A stretch of 64,000 nucleotides of DNA, taken from NCBI GenBank assembly GCA_033807695.1, contig CM066307.1, forward strand, positions 1,240,001 to 1,304,000, read 5' to 3'. A program made the position numbers and the translations under genes. Of this stretch, positions 33,304-45,035 are shown in pieces (the stretch's first letter is position 1; each line of letters opens with the position of its first letter). The notes beneath the pieces were generated by a model. The model saw only the letters and a program-made list of their open reading frames with translations, was not told the origin of the DNA and did not search any database. The DNA is from Daedaleopsis sinensis (lineage: Eukaryota; Basidiomycota; Agaricomycetes; Polyporales; Polyporaceae).

Positions 33304-33990
33304 TGAGAAATTCAGAAAATTCAGAAAATTCAGAAACTTGCCACTCTCCATTTTGTACGTCTGGATACTTTGTATGCAGGTTGTTTAGTGGCGAAGAAAC
33401 ACCTGCGAAGTTGATTGGTGTCCGTATCTCTCTCGGTTGGGGAGATCGAGGTGCCACTTCATCATTCTGCTCTCGGAGGTGGCGAGAGACAACAGTGACA
33501 TTCTGGTATCAGATAGTTGTCCAGATCCCATATATAGTGCTCTATACTCTTTGCTGATAGCACAATAGGTAGTAATGCCAGTGCTCAATGCTGTAGACTG
33601 TTCCGACGTCTCTGACGCAATTGGCGCCCGTACACGCTAGAAGGTGGTGTAAGTACCTCTGGGTATCTTCTGTCGCTCACTCTACAATCGCTATCATCTC
33701 AGAGATAGCATAATGAGTCCGTAATGAGTGGACGGCTCATATTGAGTACTATTTTTCCTCAGCAAACACTTGGTGTTCGCAGGGGAGTCAAAAAGAGTCG
33801 AACATAATGTGTCCTGGCCAAGTTAAGATCTCTGATACATTCAGTTTTGGTCTGATTCGTCCAGAATTTCGTGTGAAGTCGGTTCATGATGGCCTCAGTG
33901 ATCGTCACAGAAAGCCTTGTAGGTTGTTGGGTATATAAAAACAGAGCCCACAGGAACTGGAGAGCCATTCTGATTTTTCTGAATTATTCG

Positions 33991-34051
33991 TGTCGAATCT
34001 GCAGTCGCATGTGGCGGAGTGCGAAAATCAATCATTTCGCAAACAGCTGTA
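33991..34051 (-). repeat. Right terminal inverted repeat
   Basis: This is the 61-bp right arm, an exact reverse complement of 33243-33303, ending CAGCTGTA. Confidence 0.9.
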
Positions 34052-34517
34052 TCATGATCGATGATCATCTGCACTTGTGATTGTGTATCACAAACGGAGG
34101 GCGTGGGCCCGGGTCTTGGCGAACGAACTTCACGTCGGAGCGGCACGTATCCATGCGCAGCACGCCAGACATGTTAGTGCCTCATGATCACTGCCAGCGA
34201 CATGCCTGACGTCCGTCCACTACGTTGACTCATACTTATATTGATCATGCTCCGCCTCTCCTTGACTGCGCAGTATATACGCACACTGGTATGAGGCTTC
34301 AAGTGGCTGGTTCCGGTGTGCGGCATCGTGACCTGCAGCTGCCTCTGGACCAAGACAGCTGTCAGTGTCATCCTGTGTCAACACCCCTTCAATACGCCAC
34401 ATTACTACTATTACCTTGTGTCCTGGGATCGCGGGCCTGACTGATTACGATCGGGCGCAGCATCGTCGGAGTGACCGTTGGGCCCGGGGGTTTCATACAG
34501 CTGCGCATGCTTCAACT

Positions 34518-34525
34518 TATATATG
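34518..34525 (+). promoter_or_regulatory. TATA-like element of the DUF6593 gene
   Basis: TATATATG lies about 50 bp before the start codon at 34572. Confidence 0.45.
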
Positions 34526-34571
34526 TGTGCAGCCAGCACTGATTCCTTGCACTCCTACTACTCCCACAATC

Positions 34572-35313
34572 ATGTCGACCCCTATCGCCGCGACACTCAC
34601 CTTGTCGCCCGACAATCCAAGCAACGCGACTGTGTACGATGAAGACGGGAAGGCGCTATACACCGTCTACACAGAGCACGGCAAGGCGACATTCACACAT
34701 GTTCAGAATGCCGACGAGGAGGTCATCGCGTCGCTCGAGTGGCGAGACATGCTCCCCGACCGAGTCACCTTGGGGAAGAAGGGCACGATGTCCTTGCGGG
34801 ACTGGTTGCACACAAGCCTTGTACCGTTCTATCTCAAACAGTAAGCGTTTCCAGACAGAGGCCCGGTCGTAGTCTTAGGCTAACTTGAGAAATACGCAGT
34901 GATGTCACCTTCAAGGACGACTCGGGGCGCAAGTATAAATGGCAAGGGAACTCACCTGGTCGTGCGCTGGAGGTACGATGTCCCAACGAAGAATCGGAGC
35001 ATACCAGACCGAGAACTGATGCGATCCCTCCCAGCTCTACGCAGAGGACGATGGGTACAAGGAGCCCATCGCACGCTTCGTCAAGTCTCGGAAGGACCAT
35101 AGCACAGGCAAGACCACGCCGGCGACGCTCCTCTTCACCGCCCGCGGCTTGAAGATCCGTGATGACGTCGTGATCTCTTTCCTGTTCCTCGAAAGGGCGC
35201 GGCGGGAGAACGAGACGACCGCGCAGAACGTCGGAGATGTCTTGTCTGCTCCTCCGCTCTCGGCGGTGACCGGGTCGGATTACAACGCCCGGGATGGAGG
35301 GATATCGTTATAA
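34572..35313 (+). CDS. DUF6593 family protein
   Basis: Three exons (34572-34840, 34900-34972, 35035-35313) sum to 621 nt and 206 residues. The pattern fits the basidiomycete DUF6593 family: an N-terminal beta-rich half (ATLTLSPDNPSNATVYDEDG, ALYTVYTEHGKATFTHV, EVIASLEWRDMLPDRVTL), then FKDDSGRKYKWQGN, a middle strand set, and the late helix ISFLFLERARRENE. Related domains have a tubby-like beta-barrel appearance. There is no signal peptide or membrane segment. The function is unknown; the family is strongly expanded in agaricomycetes. Confidence 0.82.
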
Positions 35314-36543
35314 GCCGGACGGGGGTCTGAGCCTTGACCAATGATTCAACCTACAATTTGTGTGGCATGGAGTGTTGGCTGGAAGTAAGCACCGTGGTTG
35401 TCGTCGTTGCAGCCCATCGAAGCTGCCATGACAGCTGAAGATCTGATTTTTTGTGATTACGATGACAGTAAGTAGTACCTGCATAATCATTGGCATCTAA
35501 AAATAATAAGGATTTGAGCAAACACACCTCCTGGAGTATTTGCATTCACCGCGGACCGTAATAGTAATGCTGCAGCAGTACTGAGACCTCCGAGGTCACT
35601 TCAGCCTGGGTCAGGGAGCGGGCGGTGCCAGTCCAGCTGCTTAGCGCTTGGGCCTTCAACTTCAGTTCGATCCCGTGACTTCAAGTCACACGCACGTGTC
35701 TGTGACGCCACGCGCTTCCACTCTTGCAAGTTTGACGCGGGCACGACGTCTTCAATCCTCCCTTCCACCTCGATCCGCCATGAACCTGGTATCGATTCCT
35801 CCATCCTCGACACAACGCTTTCTTCTCTTCTCAAAAGTCTGAAGTATGAGTGGCTTCTGTGTCATAAGCTTCTGGTCGACCATTCGTGCCCAGTGCTCGA
35901 CCGTCATGCTTCGTACACCTATGCCTCGCAAACCCACTTGGCAATCTCACAAACGTCTCAGACTAGTCGACGTCTACGGCTGGCAGTGTGTCACAAGGAT
36001 TTACAAAAAGGTGCATGACTCTACTCAGCTGCCAGCATTCATAATTGTGGTTGCGACTTTTTGGCGTGGTATCACACATGCACTGCGGACAGTAGGTAAT
36101 CACTATCAGGTATACAGCGGAGACTGTCACGCATTCACACGATGATGAACGAATGCATGGTTTCCTCCCACACTGCTCAAGCTATGCTATCTCTGCTTTC
36201 AAGAGCGCTGTCATCTTTAGCTCGTAGCGGACGCCTTGGGGCCGGTGACATGCAGGGGTCTATCTGTATTGGCAAACTGCCCTCCGTCGAACCCGGAACG
36301 GTACGTTGAACGCTTGGGATGATGTAAAGCTACACATTGACATACGCAAATCTAGGCCACAGATTTGAGATCACTATTCTAGTAGCACTAGGGGACTTTC
36401 GACGGCCTCTTGCCATCAGCGGTTCACCAGAATAACGATGATAGGCGCTTACACCCATCTGTCAATATAACCTGAGCTTGAACGTACGTGAACCTTTGAG
36501 TAGGCCTCAGGACAGTGCTTCCTCTCCTCCCTTGACTTCCAGC
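35314..36543. other. Intergenic region, no gene seen
   Basis: In about 1.2 kb I see only short frames without motifs and no strong repeat. The 3' half is presumably the promoter of the first FAD monooxygenase. Confidence 0.4.
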
Positions 36544-39500
36544 ATGTCAAAGTTCAGAATCGCCATATGGTACGCTCACCAATGAACTGACGGGTGCCTC
36601 TGACAAGCCACGAAGTGCTGACCTCGTCGTTTTCACTGCAGTGGTGGTGGCATAGGTGGTCTCACGCTCGCTATTGCCCTCGGTCGTTATGCTTCCCCTG
36701 CTTCGCCCATCGAAGTCGACATCTACGAGGCAGACTCGGACATTCGTACAGTGGGCGCGGGCATCACTGCTTGGCCCCGCACTTGGGCCATGATGCGTGA
36801 CCTGGGCTTGTACGAGGATCTCGCGCGTATAGCCGTCTCAGAAGGTGCTCCCGGCGAGATCAAAGATACACTGAGTAAGTACTGCATATATGGCCAAGGA
36901 AATGACGAGGTCATCTGATAATGGTCCTGCTGCACAGAGCCTGTGTTTGTCGCTCGTAAAGCCGACCAGCCCAGTGAAGGATATCATTTCTGTCGCGTCC
37001 TCGCCCCGAGTGAGTTCGATGAATTCTTTGCTGTCCGGCTGCATGCTGAACCAACTGAAGCTACCTCGACGACGATGCACCGAGGTGATATGGTCGAAGT
37101 ATTCCGTCGCCACATCCCACCCGCATACAAGATCCACACCTCCAAGCGCCTGGTGAAGTATTCCAGCGCGGAGCCTGCCCGCAGCGAGGGGGACTCAGAA
37201 CCTGCTCTTATCACGATGCATTTCGCGGATGGTACGACTGCGGAAGCCGACGTGCTCATCGGAGCGGACGGCATCCACTCCCCCGTCCGAGTGCAAATGT
37301 ACCAGGACGTACACAAGAACGAATGCGGGCGATCCAGCGACGACACCGTCTCGTTCGAGCAGTGTGAGCGTTGCGCTGTGGCGAAACCCTCATGGACAGG
37401 CGTGCACGCATATCGCGCTCTGATTCCTGCAGACAAGTTATTTGCGCTGAACCCCAACCATACGGCCGCCAACGTCGGAGCGCTGTTATCTGTGAGTACC
37501 CACTCAGTGTGAGTAAAATTATGGAGAGATGACGTTCTTGACGGGTGCTCCGATAGTATTCCGGGAAAGGAACGGTATGCAGCATACACTCCCTCAGCCC
37601 GCCATATACCCACTGATGACCGCGCATCCTTGGCTGCGTTCACAGCACATCATTTCATATTTGATTTCCGGAGGAAAATACCTCAACTTCGTGGCGCTCT
37701 GTCGGACGCCTGATGGAGAGGGCACGCCATACACTGACAAGTGGGTCACCGATGTTCCGCGCGAAGAGCTTGCTGCGCGTCTTGCGGGATGGGAACCCGA
37801 GGTCCAGCAAATGGTCGAGGTATGTGTACATCTGCAGCACGAGGTCACATTTGCTCACGAGATAAGGTAGGCCCACCACAGAGACGACTACGTCACGTGA
37901 CCGGCGTCTGTCACGCTGAAGGGACTTTGGCAGAGGGCGAGCATTGTAATTTGAATGTGAACTCTCGCACTCAAGATATCAAAAATTTGGAACCAACAAG
38001 TCATATAGAGCACCCTGCAGTAAGTTTTGTTGGTTCTTGATTTCTGATATAGACCCTCTACATTTTCCCATTCAAAATGTTCGAATGCCCATCCAGATAA
38101 TATGATTTATTTATGAGCGGTAAGTGGTGACGGCCCGGAAACCTAGCGCTGGCACCCAATGTCTTTCCTTCTCTGACTCAACCGCAACGGTGTTGAATGT
38201 CTTCCGCCTCAACCGTAACGGTGCTAGACGATGCTAGCAATGGTTAACAATGTCCCGCAATGTCGAAATAGACTGAACACTGGAGATCTTGAGAGCTCTG
38301 CCTGCTGCAGTGCGTTAGACGGTAGACCTACTCGGATTTGCAGTACTACCACAATCATTATCAGCCTTCAGGACCTTACCTTTAACAGCCTGCCGACTCG
38401 GACTCTGACCGTTCTTGATCATGGCGAGTGGGTGCAGCAGCTCTGATGGTGTTGGTGGTGCCATAGCAGTACAACTTCTTTGCTCGTACCTCAGGGTTAG
38501 CACTGTCTCAGTCCCTAAGTACTGGTGTCGGGCCGCGCAGACTCGTCAGAGACATGCCGGATGACCTTGCCAACTTAGAATACGAGGTGACAGCGGCCCT
38601 GGCAAAATATGAATATGCAGCTTCAACTCGTCAGAGCACTCAGGCTATACAAATCACTTGGATAGGACTCGACTAAATGACGCGCTCAACTATGTATTGG
38701 CACTGAGTGAGGACTCGGACTAGCCTGTCCACAGTGAGCAGTGCCATATCATATTAGGAACTGCCGTGTTGAACAACTACCTGTACATAGTATGTAGTAT
38801 TCACCGTGACCGTCGCGGCGGGCTGTTTGCAGCACATCGGAATGAGACTCCAAGTCTTAGTATGCCGAAACGGGACTTATCGGAGAGACACACGTGATCT
38901 GTCACAGCTATGTCACAGTGTAACGACGTCGTCGTGTCTGTGCCGGGCCTACCTTACCAGTGTATCGAGAGTCCGTCGCGATGGGCGATGCACACTGTCG
39001 ATAAACTGCCATTCGCAGTGTCTGGAAACGTCACGCTTCTGGGCGACGCGGTGAGTGCATTTCATATGATAGTCAGCAATCCCACTGACTCCACCCCAGA
39101 AACATGCCATGGGACCAACTCAGGGCGCAGGAGGCGGACAAGCTATAGAGGTACGCGGCCAATCTGTCTACTGCTATTCACTGCTGAATTCAAATACCCG
39201 CAACCTACAGGACGCATACGTCCTTGGCAGGCTTCTTGCTGACCCGCGCGTTTCGCGCTCGCACATCCCTGCAATCCTGCGTGTTTACGAGAATGTCAGG
39301 CTTTCGTACGCGAAGAAGATCGCACGGCGTTCGTGGGAGGTCTGGCAGATGTACGAGTTCAACGCGCCTGGATACTACGATGGCTCGCGGCCGACGGGCA
39401 CGGACGCAGCTACCCTGGACGAGAAAGATAAGCAGGAACTGCTCCGCCTGGGCGATGCCATCCACGACCTGTGGGAATGGCAGTGGACAGAGACCGTCGA

Positions 39501-39552
39501 CGAGCAGTGGGCTGAGGCAGAAAAAGGACTGTGCTCGGTTGTGGCTAATTAG
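36544..39552 (+). CDS. FAD-dependent monooxygenase, salicylate-hydroxylase-like (copy 1)
   Basis: Nine exons (36544-36569, 36642-36874, 36938-37009, 37061-37491, 37557-37574, 37646-37819, 38961-39050, 39100-39150, 39211-39552) sum to 1,437 nt and 478 residues. Family marks are the dinucleotide fold FRIAICGGGIGGLTLAIAL, RTVGAGITAWPRTW, the NAD(P)H/FAD motif ADVLIGADGIHSPVR, and VTLLGDA followed by HAMGPTQGAGGGQAIEDAY. These flavin enzymes hydroxylate aromatic acids such as salicylate, using NAD(P)H and O2 in the cytosol. Intron 6 spans 37820-38960 (1,141 nt) against 87 nt at the same place in the neighbouring copy, which suggests an insertion; the phases still match, so the gene may be functional. 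An 18-nt exon (YSGKGT) is shared with copy 2. Confidence 0.87.
37820..38960 (+). other. Oversized intron, probably carrying inserted DNA
   Basis: The region begins GTATGT and ends ACCAG and joins QQMVE to CIESPSRW in frame. It is AT-richer than the flanks, with a hairpin-forming pair GAACCAACAA / TTGTTGGTTC near 37991-38037 and a 16-bp direct repeat CTCAACCGnAACGGTG at 38177-38192 and 38208-38223. No open frame of note and no clear terminal repeats were found. Confidence 0.55.
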
Positions 39553-39865
39553 TTTGGTGAGTGTCCGTCAACAAGATGATGTCGACTACGACTGATTACG
39601 CGAATGACACAAGATAATCTGTAGTTTCGAGGTGCTCAACCACCGCTCAAACCCCGACAGGGAACCCCGAGACCCTGGGGTATGTATGTAATCTGCCGGC
39701 TGTCTGCCACAATCCGTGAGAAGAGACTTTCCTTGAATGCTGATCGAGTCATACTCTCACGCCGAACGATACGAACCCATCGATGCAGCCGTATACCCGG
39801 CCTAGTATTCACTTGCACGCGTCAGCCACAGCGCGAGCCTCTGGAAATAAGTGCACACATTCGCT

Positions 39866-41794
39866 ATGCACAAGTTCAAGGTTGCGATATGGTACGCAAG
39901 TCGAAAGCTATCAACATCTGGAGCACAGTACTTACTCAGTCGTGCGACACAGCGGTGGTGGTATCTCAGGTCTCACGCTTGCGATCGCTTTTCATCGTTA
40001 TGCGCCTCGGAATGCCTCCATTGACGTTGACATCTATGAAGGTGATCCGGAGGTCAGGACTGCAGGAGCAGGCATCACCGTGTGGCCCCGGACGTGGGCC
40101 GTCATGCGTCAACTCGGGCTATACGACGATCTCGCACGTGTCGCAGTCCAGTCCGGAGCGGGTTTAGGCGACGACAGCTCTGAACTGCGTGAGCCTCGCG
40201 CCTCAAATGCTGTTTCCGGGAGATCTCCCTGAACGTCATGATGCTAATGCAGGACCGGCGTTCGTTGCACGCAAGGCAAACCAGCCGAGTGAAGGTCATA
40301 CGTTCGCTCGCGTACTTGCTCCCAGTGAGCACTACACCCTACTACTAGCAGTACTTTGGTGATTTACTACAGAACGTAGGCGGTTCCGCGACGATGCACC
40401 GGAGAGACATGATCGACGTATTCCTTCGACATCTCCCACCCTCGTGCACGATTCACACATCTAAGCGTCTTCTCCGCTACATCCCAGCCGAAGGCGACTC
40501 GCCGATCGTGCTGCAATTCGCTGATGGCGCAACTGCAGAGGCGGACCTACTCCTCGGTGCTGACGGAGTTCATTCGGCCACGCGAACGTGCATGTATGAA
40601 AGTGCCCACAGAAACGACTGCGTGAAGCCAGGAGAGGAAGAGACGCCTTTACGGGAGTGCGCACGATGCTCCGCGACATTCCCAACGTGGACCGGGGTGC
40701 ATGCGTACCGCTCCCTGATACCGACCGCGAAACTCTATTCGATCAATCCCTCGCACACGACTGCAGGCATCAGGGCCATCCTCTGTGTGAGTGCAATCTC
40801 CACCTCGTCTGTAGGTGTAGCTCACTGCAAGGCGTAGTACTCTGGCAAGGGAAATGTAAGCATCCACTACTAGCCACCCCCGTCCGGCGTAACCTCTCAC
40901 CATCGGATATGGTGCACGGTCCAAAGCACATCATCACGTACCAGATATCCGGCGGCGAACTGCTCAACTTCGTTGTCCTCTCGCGCATCCCAGAAGGAGA
41001 AGGTGCTCCTCATCCCGGCAAGTGGGTCACTGAGGTCTCGCACGACGAGATTATCTCACTGGGCCTGGACGGATGGGAGCCGGAGGTCCAGGAGATGCTT
41101 CAGGTAGAGTCGTTCTCGTACGCGCATTGCTCGCGCTGCGCTTTGAGTGTGTGCGGCGGCATTCAATTATTCACTTCCTGCTTCTTGTAGTGTGTGGAGA
41201 ATCCGACCCGCTGGGCAATACATGTGGTAGACGATCTCCCGTTCGCCGTCTCCGGACGTGTCGCTCTGGTCGGTGATGCGGTGTGTTCGCTCCGTCGCCT
41301 CGTCAATATCTAGTTGCACTGACATCGACCTTGCGAAGATGCACGCCATGCCTCCGAACTTCGGTGCTGGGGGCGGGCAGTCTATCGAGGTAGTACTGAA
41401 GCATGCATATGCACCGGGAAACATTTCTGAGTCACAGTAGGACTGACGTGTGGTCTCCCCACTCTAGGATGCATTCATTCTCGGACGCCTCCTCGCGGAT
41501 CCGCGCGTCTCCCTCGCGCAGGTCCCAGCGGTCCTCCGGATTTACGAGCGCATCCGGCTGCCCTTCGCGAACGACGTCTCGAGGCGCGGGCGGGATGTGG
41601 GCCTAATGTACGAGTTCAACGCCCCCGGCTACTACGACGGTACCTCGTCCGAGAACGAGACGGAGCAGCTTGATCGCCTGGGCGGGGCGATACACAAGAT
41701 GTGGGAGTGGCAATGGACGGAGGACGTTGAGGAACAGTGGGTGCAGGCTGAGAAAGAGCTCGCCGGGCTTCTCGGGAATCCGAAGGCTCAGTAA
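39866..41794 (+). CDS. FAD-dependent monooxygenase, salicylate-hydroxylase-like (copy 2)
   Basis: Nine exons (39866-39891, 39953-40188, 40253-40324, 40380-40786, 40838-40855, 40927-41103, 41191-41280, 41339-41389, 41468-41794) sum to 1,404 nt and 467 residues. Motifs parallel copy 1: FKVAICGGGISGLTLAIAF, RTAGAGITVWPRTW, ADLLLGADGVHSATR, VALVGDA, then HAMPPNFGAGGGQSIEDAF. Exons 1, 3, 5, 7 and 8 have exactly the same lengths as in copy 1 (26, 72, 18, 90, 51 nt), so the pair arose by tandem duplication and has since diverged. A Ser replaces the second-last Gly of GxGxxG relatives here (GGGISG). The same general reaction is expected, with perhaps a different aromatic substrate. It is convergent with acetate kinase, 124 bp between stop codons. 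Confidence 0.92.
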
Positions 41795-41918
41795 ACGAAA
41801 TGATAGTGGATGATACAACATTCGTTCGGAGGGAGTCGATTAAGTACAGGATACAGAGGTTACTCTACAGGGTCAATATACGATACATTGGCCAAGGGGC
41901 CGGTCGTGATACAAATGC

Positions 41919-43481
41919 TTACTCTTCCCAGAACCTCGCGTCTGACGCACATTCCTTCGCCATCTCAAGCTAGTGTGATGCTTGTGTGAGCACGCGGCTT
42001 GATTCGAGCAAACACGCAAACACGCACCTGCTCGTCCGTCCGACATACCAGCACCCGCTTGCTATCCTTCGACTCGCCCACATCGACAACGACGCTCTCG
42101 TCGCCGTCCACCTTCCCGTTCGCCTCCCCGTCGAGCGCGAACCCCAAGCACGCTGTCTTCGCCACGACCGCCTCCCGCAGCTCGACGCTCCTCTCCCCGA
42201 TGCCCCCCGCGAACACCAGCGCGTCCACCTCCCCACCGAGCTTCACAAAGTACCCGCCGAGGTACCCCAAGATCCTGTCGAGCAGCAGGTCGAACGCGAG
42301 CCGCCACTTGCCGTCCTCCTCCGTCACCGCCTCCCCGGCCGCCCTCCTCGCCTCGACGGTCTTCATCTGCCGCACGATCTCCCCAAAGTCCGTCGTGCCC
42401 GTGAGCGCGGCCCAGCCGGAGCGCTTGTTGAGGATCTCCTCGGCCTCGGTGACGTGCACGTTCACGGCGAGCGCGCGGTCGTGCGACATGCGCCCCGCGC
42501 GGTTCGTGTAGTGGAAGATGAGCGAGGGGTCGATCGCGCCCGAGCGCGTCGCGCCGGGCAGCCCGGACACGGGCGTGAGGCCCATCGTCGTGTCGAGCGA
42601 CTGGCCGCGCGCGATCGCGCACATGGACGCACCGGAGCCGAGGTGCATGACGATGAGGTTCGTTTGGGAGGGGTCCTGCGCGCGCGAGGGCGTCAGTACA
42701 CGTATGGGCCGGTTCCGAGCGTATGTACCTTGTTGAGATGCGAACTGACCGCGCTGAGGATGAACGCGTCTGCAAAGCGGTGAGATACGACTCGTGTGCA
42801 CAGGAGCGTAGGCGACGTACAGCTCAGTCCGTGGAAGCCGTACTTCTTGAGACCGCGCTTCTTCGCGATGTCTTGCCGGATGGCGTACATGCCGATATGT
42901 TCGGGCATCGAGCGGTGGAAGGAGGTGTCGAAGTACGCGATGGAGTTCGCGTTTGGCAGCGCGTCAATACACGCTTTCATGACGGACAGCGCAGCGCCGT
43001 TGTGCCTGCGCAAGACTCGTCAGCAACTCCATTGTTGTGCGCGAGTGCACACTCACAGGGGCGCCAGATCGGAGAGGCGCTCGATATGGTGGTAGCTCTC
43101 GTCGGTGATGACGACGGGCTTGAAGTAGTCGCCGCCGTGCACGACGCGGTGGCAGATGTGCACGATCTGGCTGCGGTCGATGCTCGCCTCGCGCTTCAGG
43201 TAGTCGAGGAAGTGGGCGAACGCGGACGCGTGGTCCTTGATGTCCTGCGCGGGCTCCTTCTTCGCCTCGCGGCCCTCGCCGTGCGATGCGGGCGAGAAGG
43301 AGAAGAGCGCGGGGGGCGCAGAGATGTTCGTGATCGTGGATGTGAGGAGGAGGTCGACGACGTCATGGGGAGAGGAGGCGTTAGAAGGCTCGCCGCTCCG
43401 GCGGAAGAGGGAGATCTTGAGCGACGAAGAGCCTGCGTTCACCGCGAGGATGAGACCGGTCTTGGACGCAGTCTCTGACAT
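41919..43481 (-). CDS. Acetate kinase
   Basis: Interconverts acetyl-phosphate plus ADP with acetate plus ATP. Five exons on the minus strand (43481-43057, 43005-42821, 42769-42729, 42675-42028, 41969-41919) sum to 1,350 nt and 449 residues, slightly longer than the bacterial enzyme (about 400). ASKHA-fold motifs are in order: LAVNAGSSSLKISLF, HICHRVVHGG, AYFDTSFHRSMPEH (catalytic Asp and Arg region), KKYGFHGLSYAF, VMHLGSGASMCAI, GLTPVSGLPGATRSGAIDP and VFAGGIGERS. The last exon (LEMAKECASDARFWEE) supplies the expected C-terminal helix. The start at 43481 is the first ATG; the frame is open further upstream without one. It is divergent from phosphoketolase, its metabolic partner. Confidence 0.95.
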
Positions 43482-45035
43482 TGTTTGCAAGCAGGGCAGG
43501 TCTGAGCCTCCTTGAGGGTGAGCACGGAGGGGCTTAGGGAGATGTTGAGGAGCGAGGTATTGCTTCACGTCCCAGTGACTGCATGATAATAATGCTGGTC
43601 AGATAGAGCATCCGAAAGGTACACGGCGTGTTGTGGGCGGCGATGGTGGCATGGCCAACAAGGCCCAGGCAAATGTAGCGTTAACAGCGCTCTCTGCCAC
43701 AACATATCTGCGCGCGCAGTTCACGATCTAGCCTTACAGGACGGATCCGGACGGATCGGAATCTAGACGGTCCACTGCAGATTGGACTTACCTAGTCTCG
43801 GCTCCAGACGTTATAGAGGCTCACCCTGCGCTCACAAAGCCCTCGCGATGCTCGGGCGGTACAGGAGGAGGAGCAAGTGATTGCCCAATCAGAATCTTGG
43901 ATGGGATCCAGAAATTTCGCACGAGAGATTTGTGAGCGCCGGTTCTGAGGGGAGGAACGAGCGTCAGAACGTCTGGGGACGAGACTAGGACTTACCTAGG
44001 TCGACGAGGGTGTGGCTGGGTGTGGTCACTCCGAGGTTCGAGAGGACGTGATTTTAAAGCTTCCGGGGACGCTTCGCAAATGATCTGAAGGTTGAATTCG
44101 TTGGAGCTCAGTGAGGAGCTGTATAGCAATGACGTCTCCGCTGAGACGGTCATTATGACATGTGTAACATGAGTTTGAGCAGCAGAACTGCCCTGTTAGA
44201 ATTGGCTACTTACTCGGAGCTTTCGAGTAGTACATCCCGGTGGAGTATGGGGATTTCGTTTGCGTGGGTCCTCTAGAAAGTTAATTGACAGACCTCGCAA
44301 CCACTCAGCGACGACAACGTGTATTTGCTGCTGCTCAGAGAAAGCAGTTGCACATCACAACGGGAGGTTTCTACCTGAGGAATTGGGGCCAGTTGGCAGA
44401 TATTTTCTAGGTTTCGGGCCTTAGCCTGAGGACACGCCGAAAAACAAAGGCAACGATGAATGTCCGTCCAATTGACGAGGTGTGGGGATTCAATTGTTCC
44501 AATTACATAGAAGCCTAGGAGCACCGACTGGTCCCGGTCAGCTGCAGGATGTTCGATGTGGACTGACCGGGTACCCTCGGATATGTGATACTCTCCAGGC
44601 CCTCAGCGCTCCCAGCCTCGACATCGCAGTCTGAGCTTGTATCAGCAGACTGATTGGTGGGCCCGTCTGGGCACATACAACAGAGCTGAGCTATTGGATA
44701 TTGGGAGGTTCGGCAAGGTACAGAGAATCGAGGTGGGTCTGCGGAGGAGTAGAACTAGAGACGAGGGTCGAGAGGTCTAGACGGTTTGAGAGAAAGCTGC
44801 GGGCAGGACGCGCCTCGTCCGGTCCAACCAATTCCAACGGGCGTTCGTGATTGGCCTGTGACCTCCTGTGACGCACGTCTGACAACCGTCTGTGCTCAGC
44901 TTCTGCTACTCACCTCCACAACTCCAATCGGCCCCCCATGGACTATAAATATGGCCTTCTTCGTGTCTTCCTTCCCTCCAACCACCCACTCCCACCCCGC
45001 TTCACAAGCCCAACCACCACCACCTCTCATCCAGA
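43482..45035. promoter_or_regulatory. Shared upstream region of acetate kinase and phosphoketolase
   Basis: The 1,554 bp between the two divergent start codons contains no supported gene. It must hold both promoters; only the phosphoketolase side shows a clear TATA box. Shared carbon-source control is plausible from the pathway link but not shown by sequence. Confidence 0.55.
44944..44950 (+). promoter_or_regulatory. TATA box of the phosphoketolase gene
   Basis: TATAAAT lies 92 bp before the start codon at 45036, with a C/T- and ACC-rich leader in between. Confidence 0.6.

Larger units (their letters stand above)
33243..34051. mobile_element. Non-coding DNA transposon/MITE with 61-bp inverted ends
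   Basis: The first 61 bases (33243-33303, starting TACAGCTGTTTGCGAAAT) recur as an exact reverse complement at 33991-34051. Reading TA as the duplicated target leaves a 59-bp terminal inverted repeat beginning CAGCTG at each end, as in Tc1/mariner- and pogo-type elements. The 809-bp element has no transposase frame, so it looks like a deletion derivative moved in trans. A TTCAGAAAA triplet repeat sits just inside the left arm and a related TTTTTCTGAATT inside the right. It lies between the cerato-platanin and DUF6593 genes. Confidence 0.82.

Noticed and set aside
35314..36543. A third, decayed monooxygenase copy upstream of the tandem pair
   Set aside because: No GxGxxG, GADG or GD-motif remnant was found in any frame.
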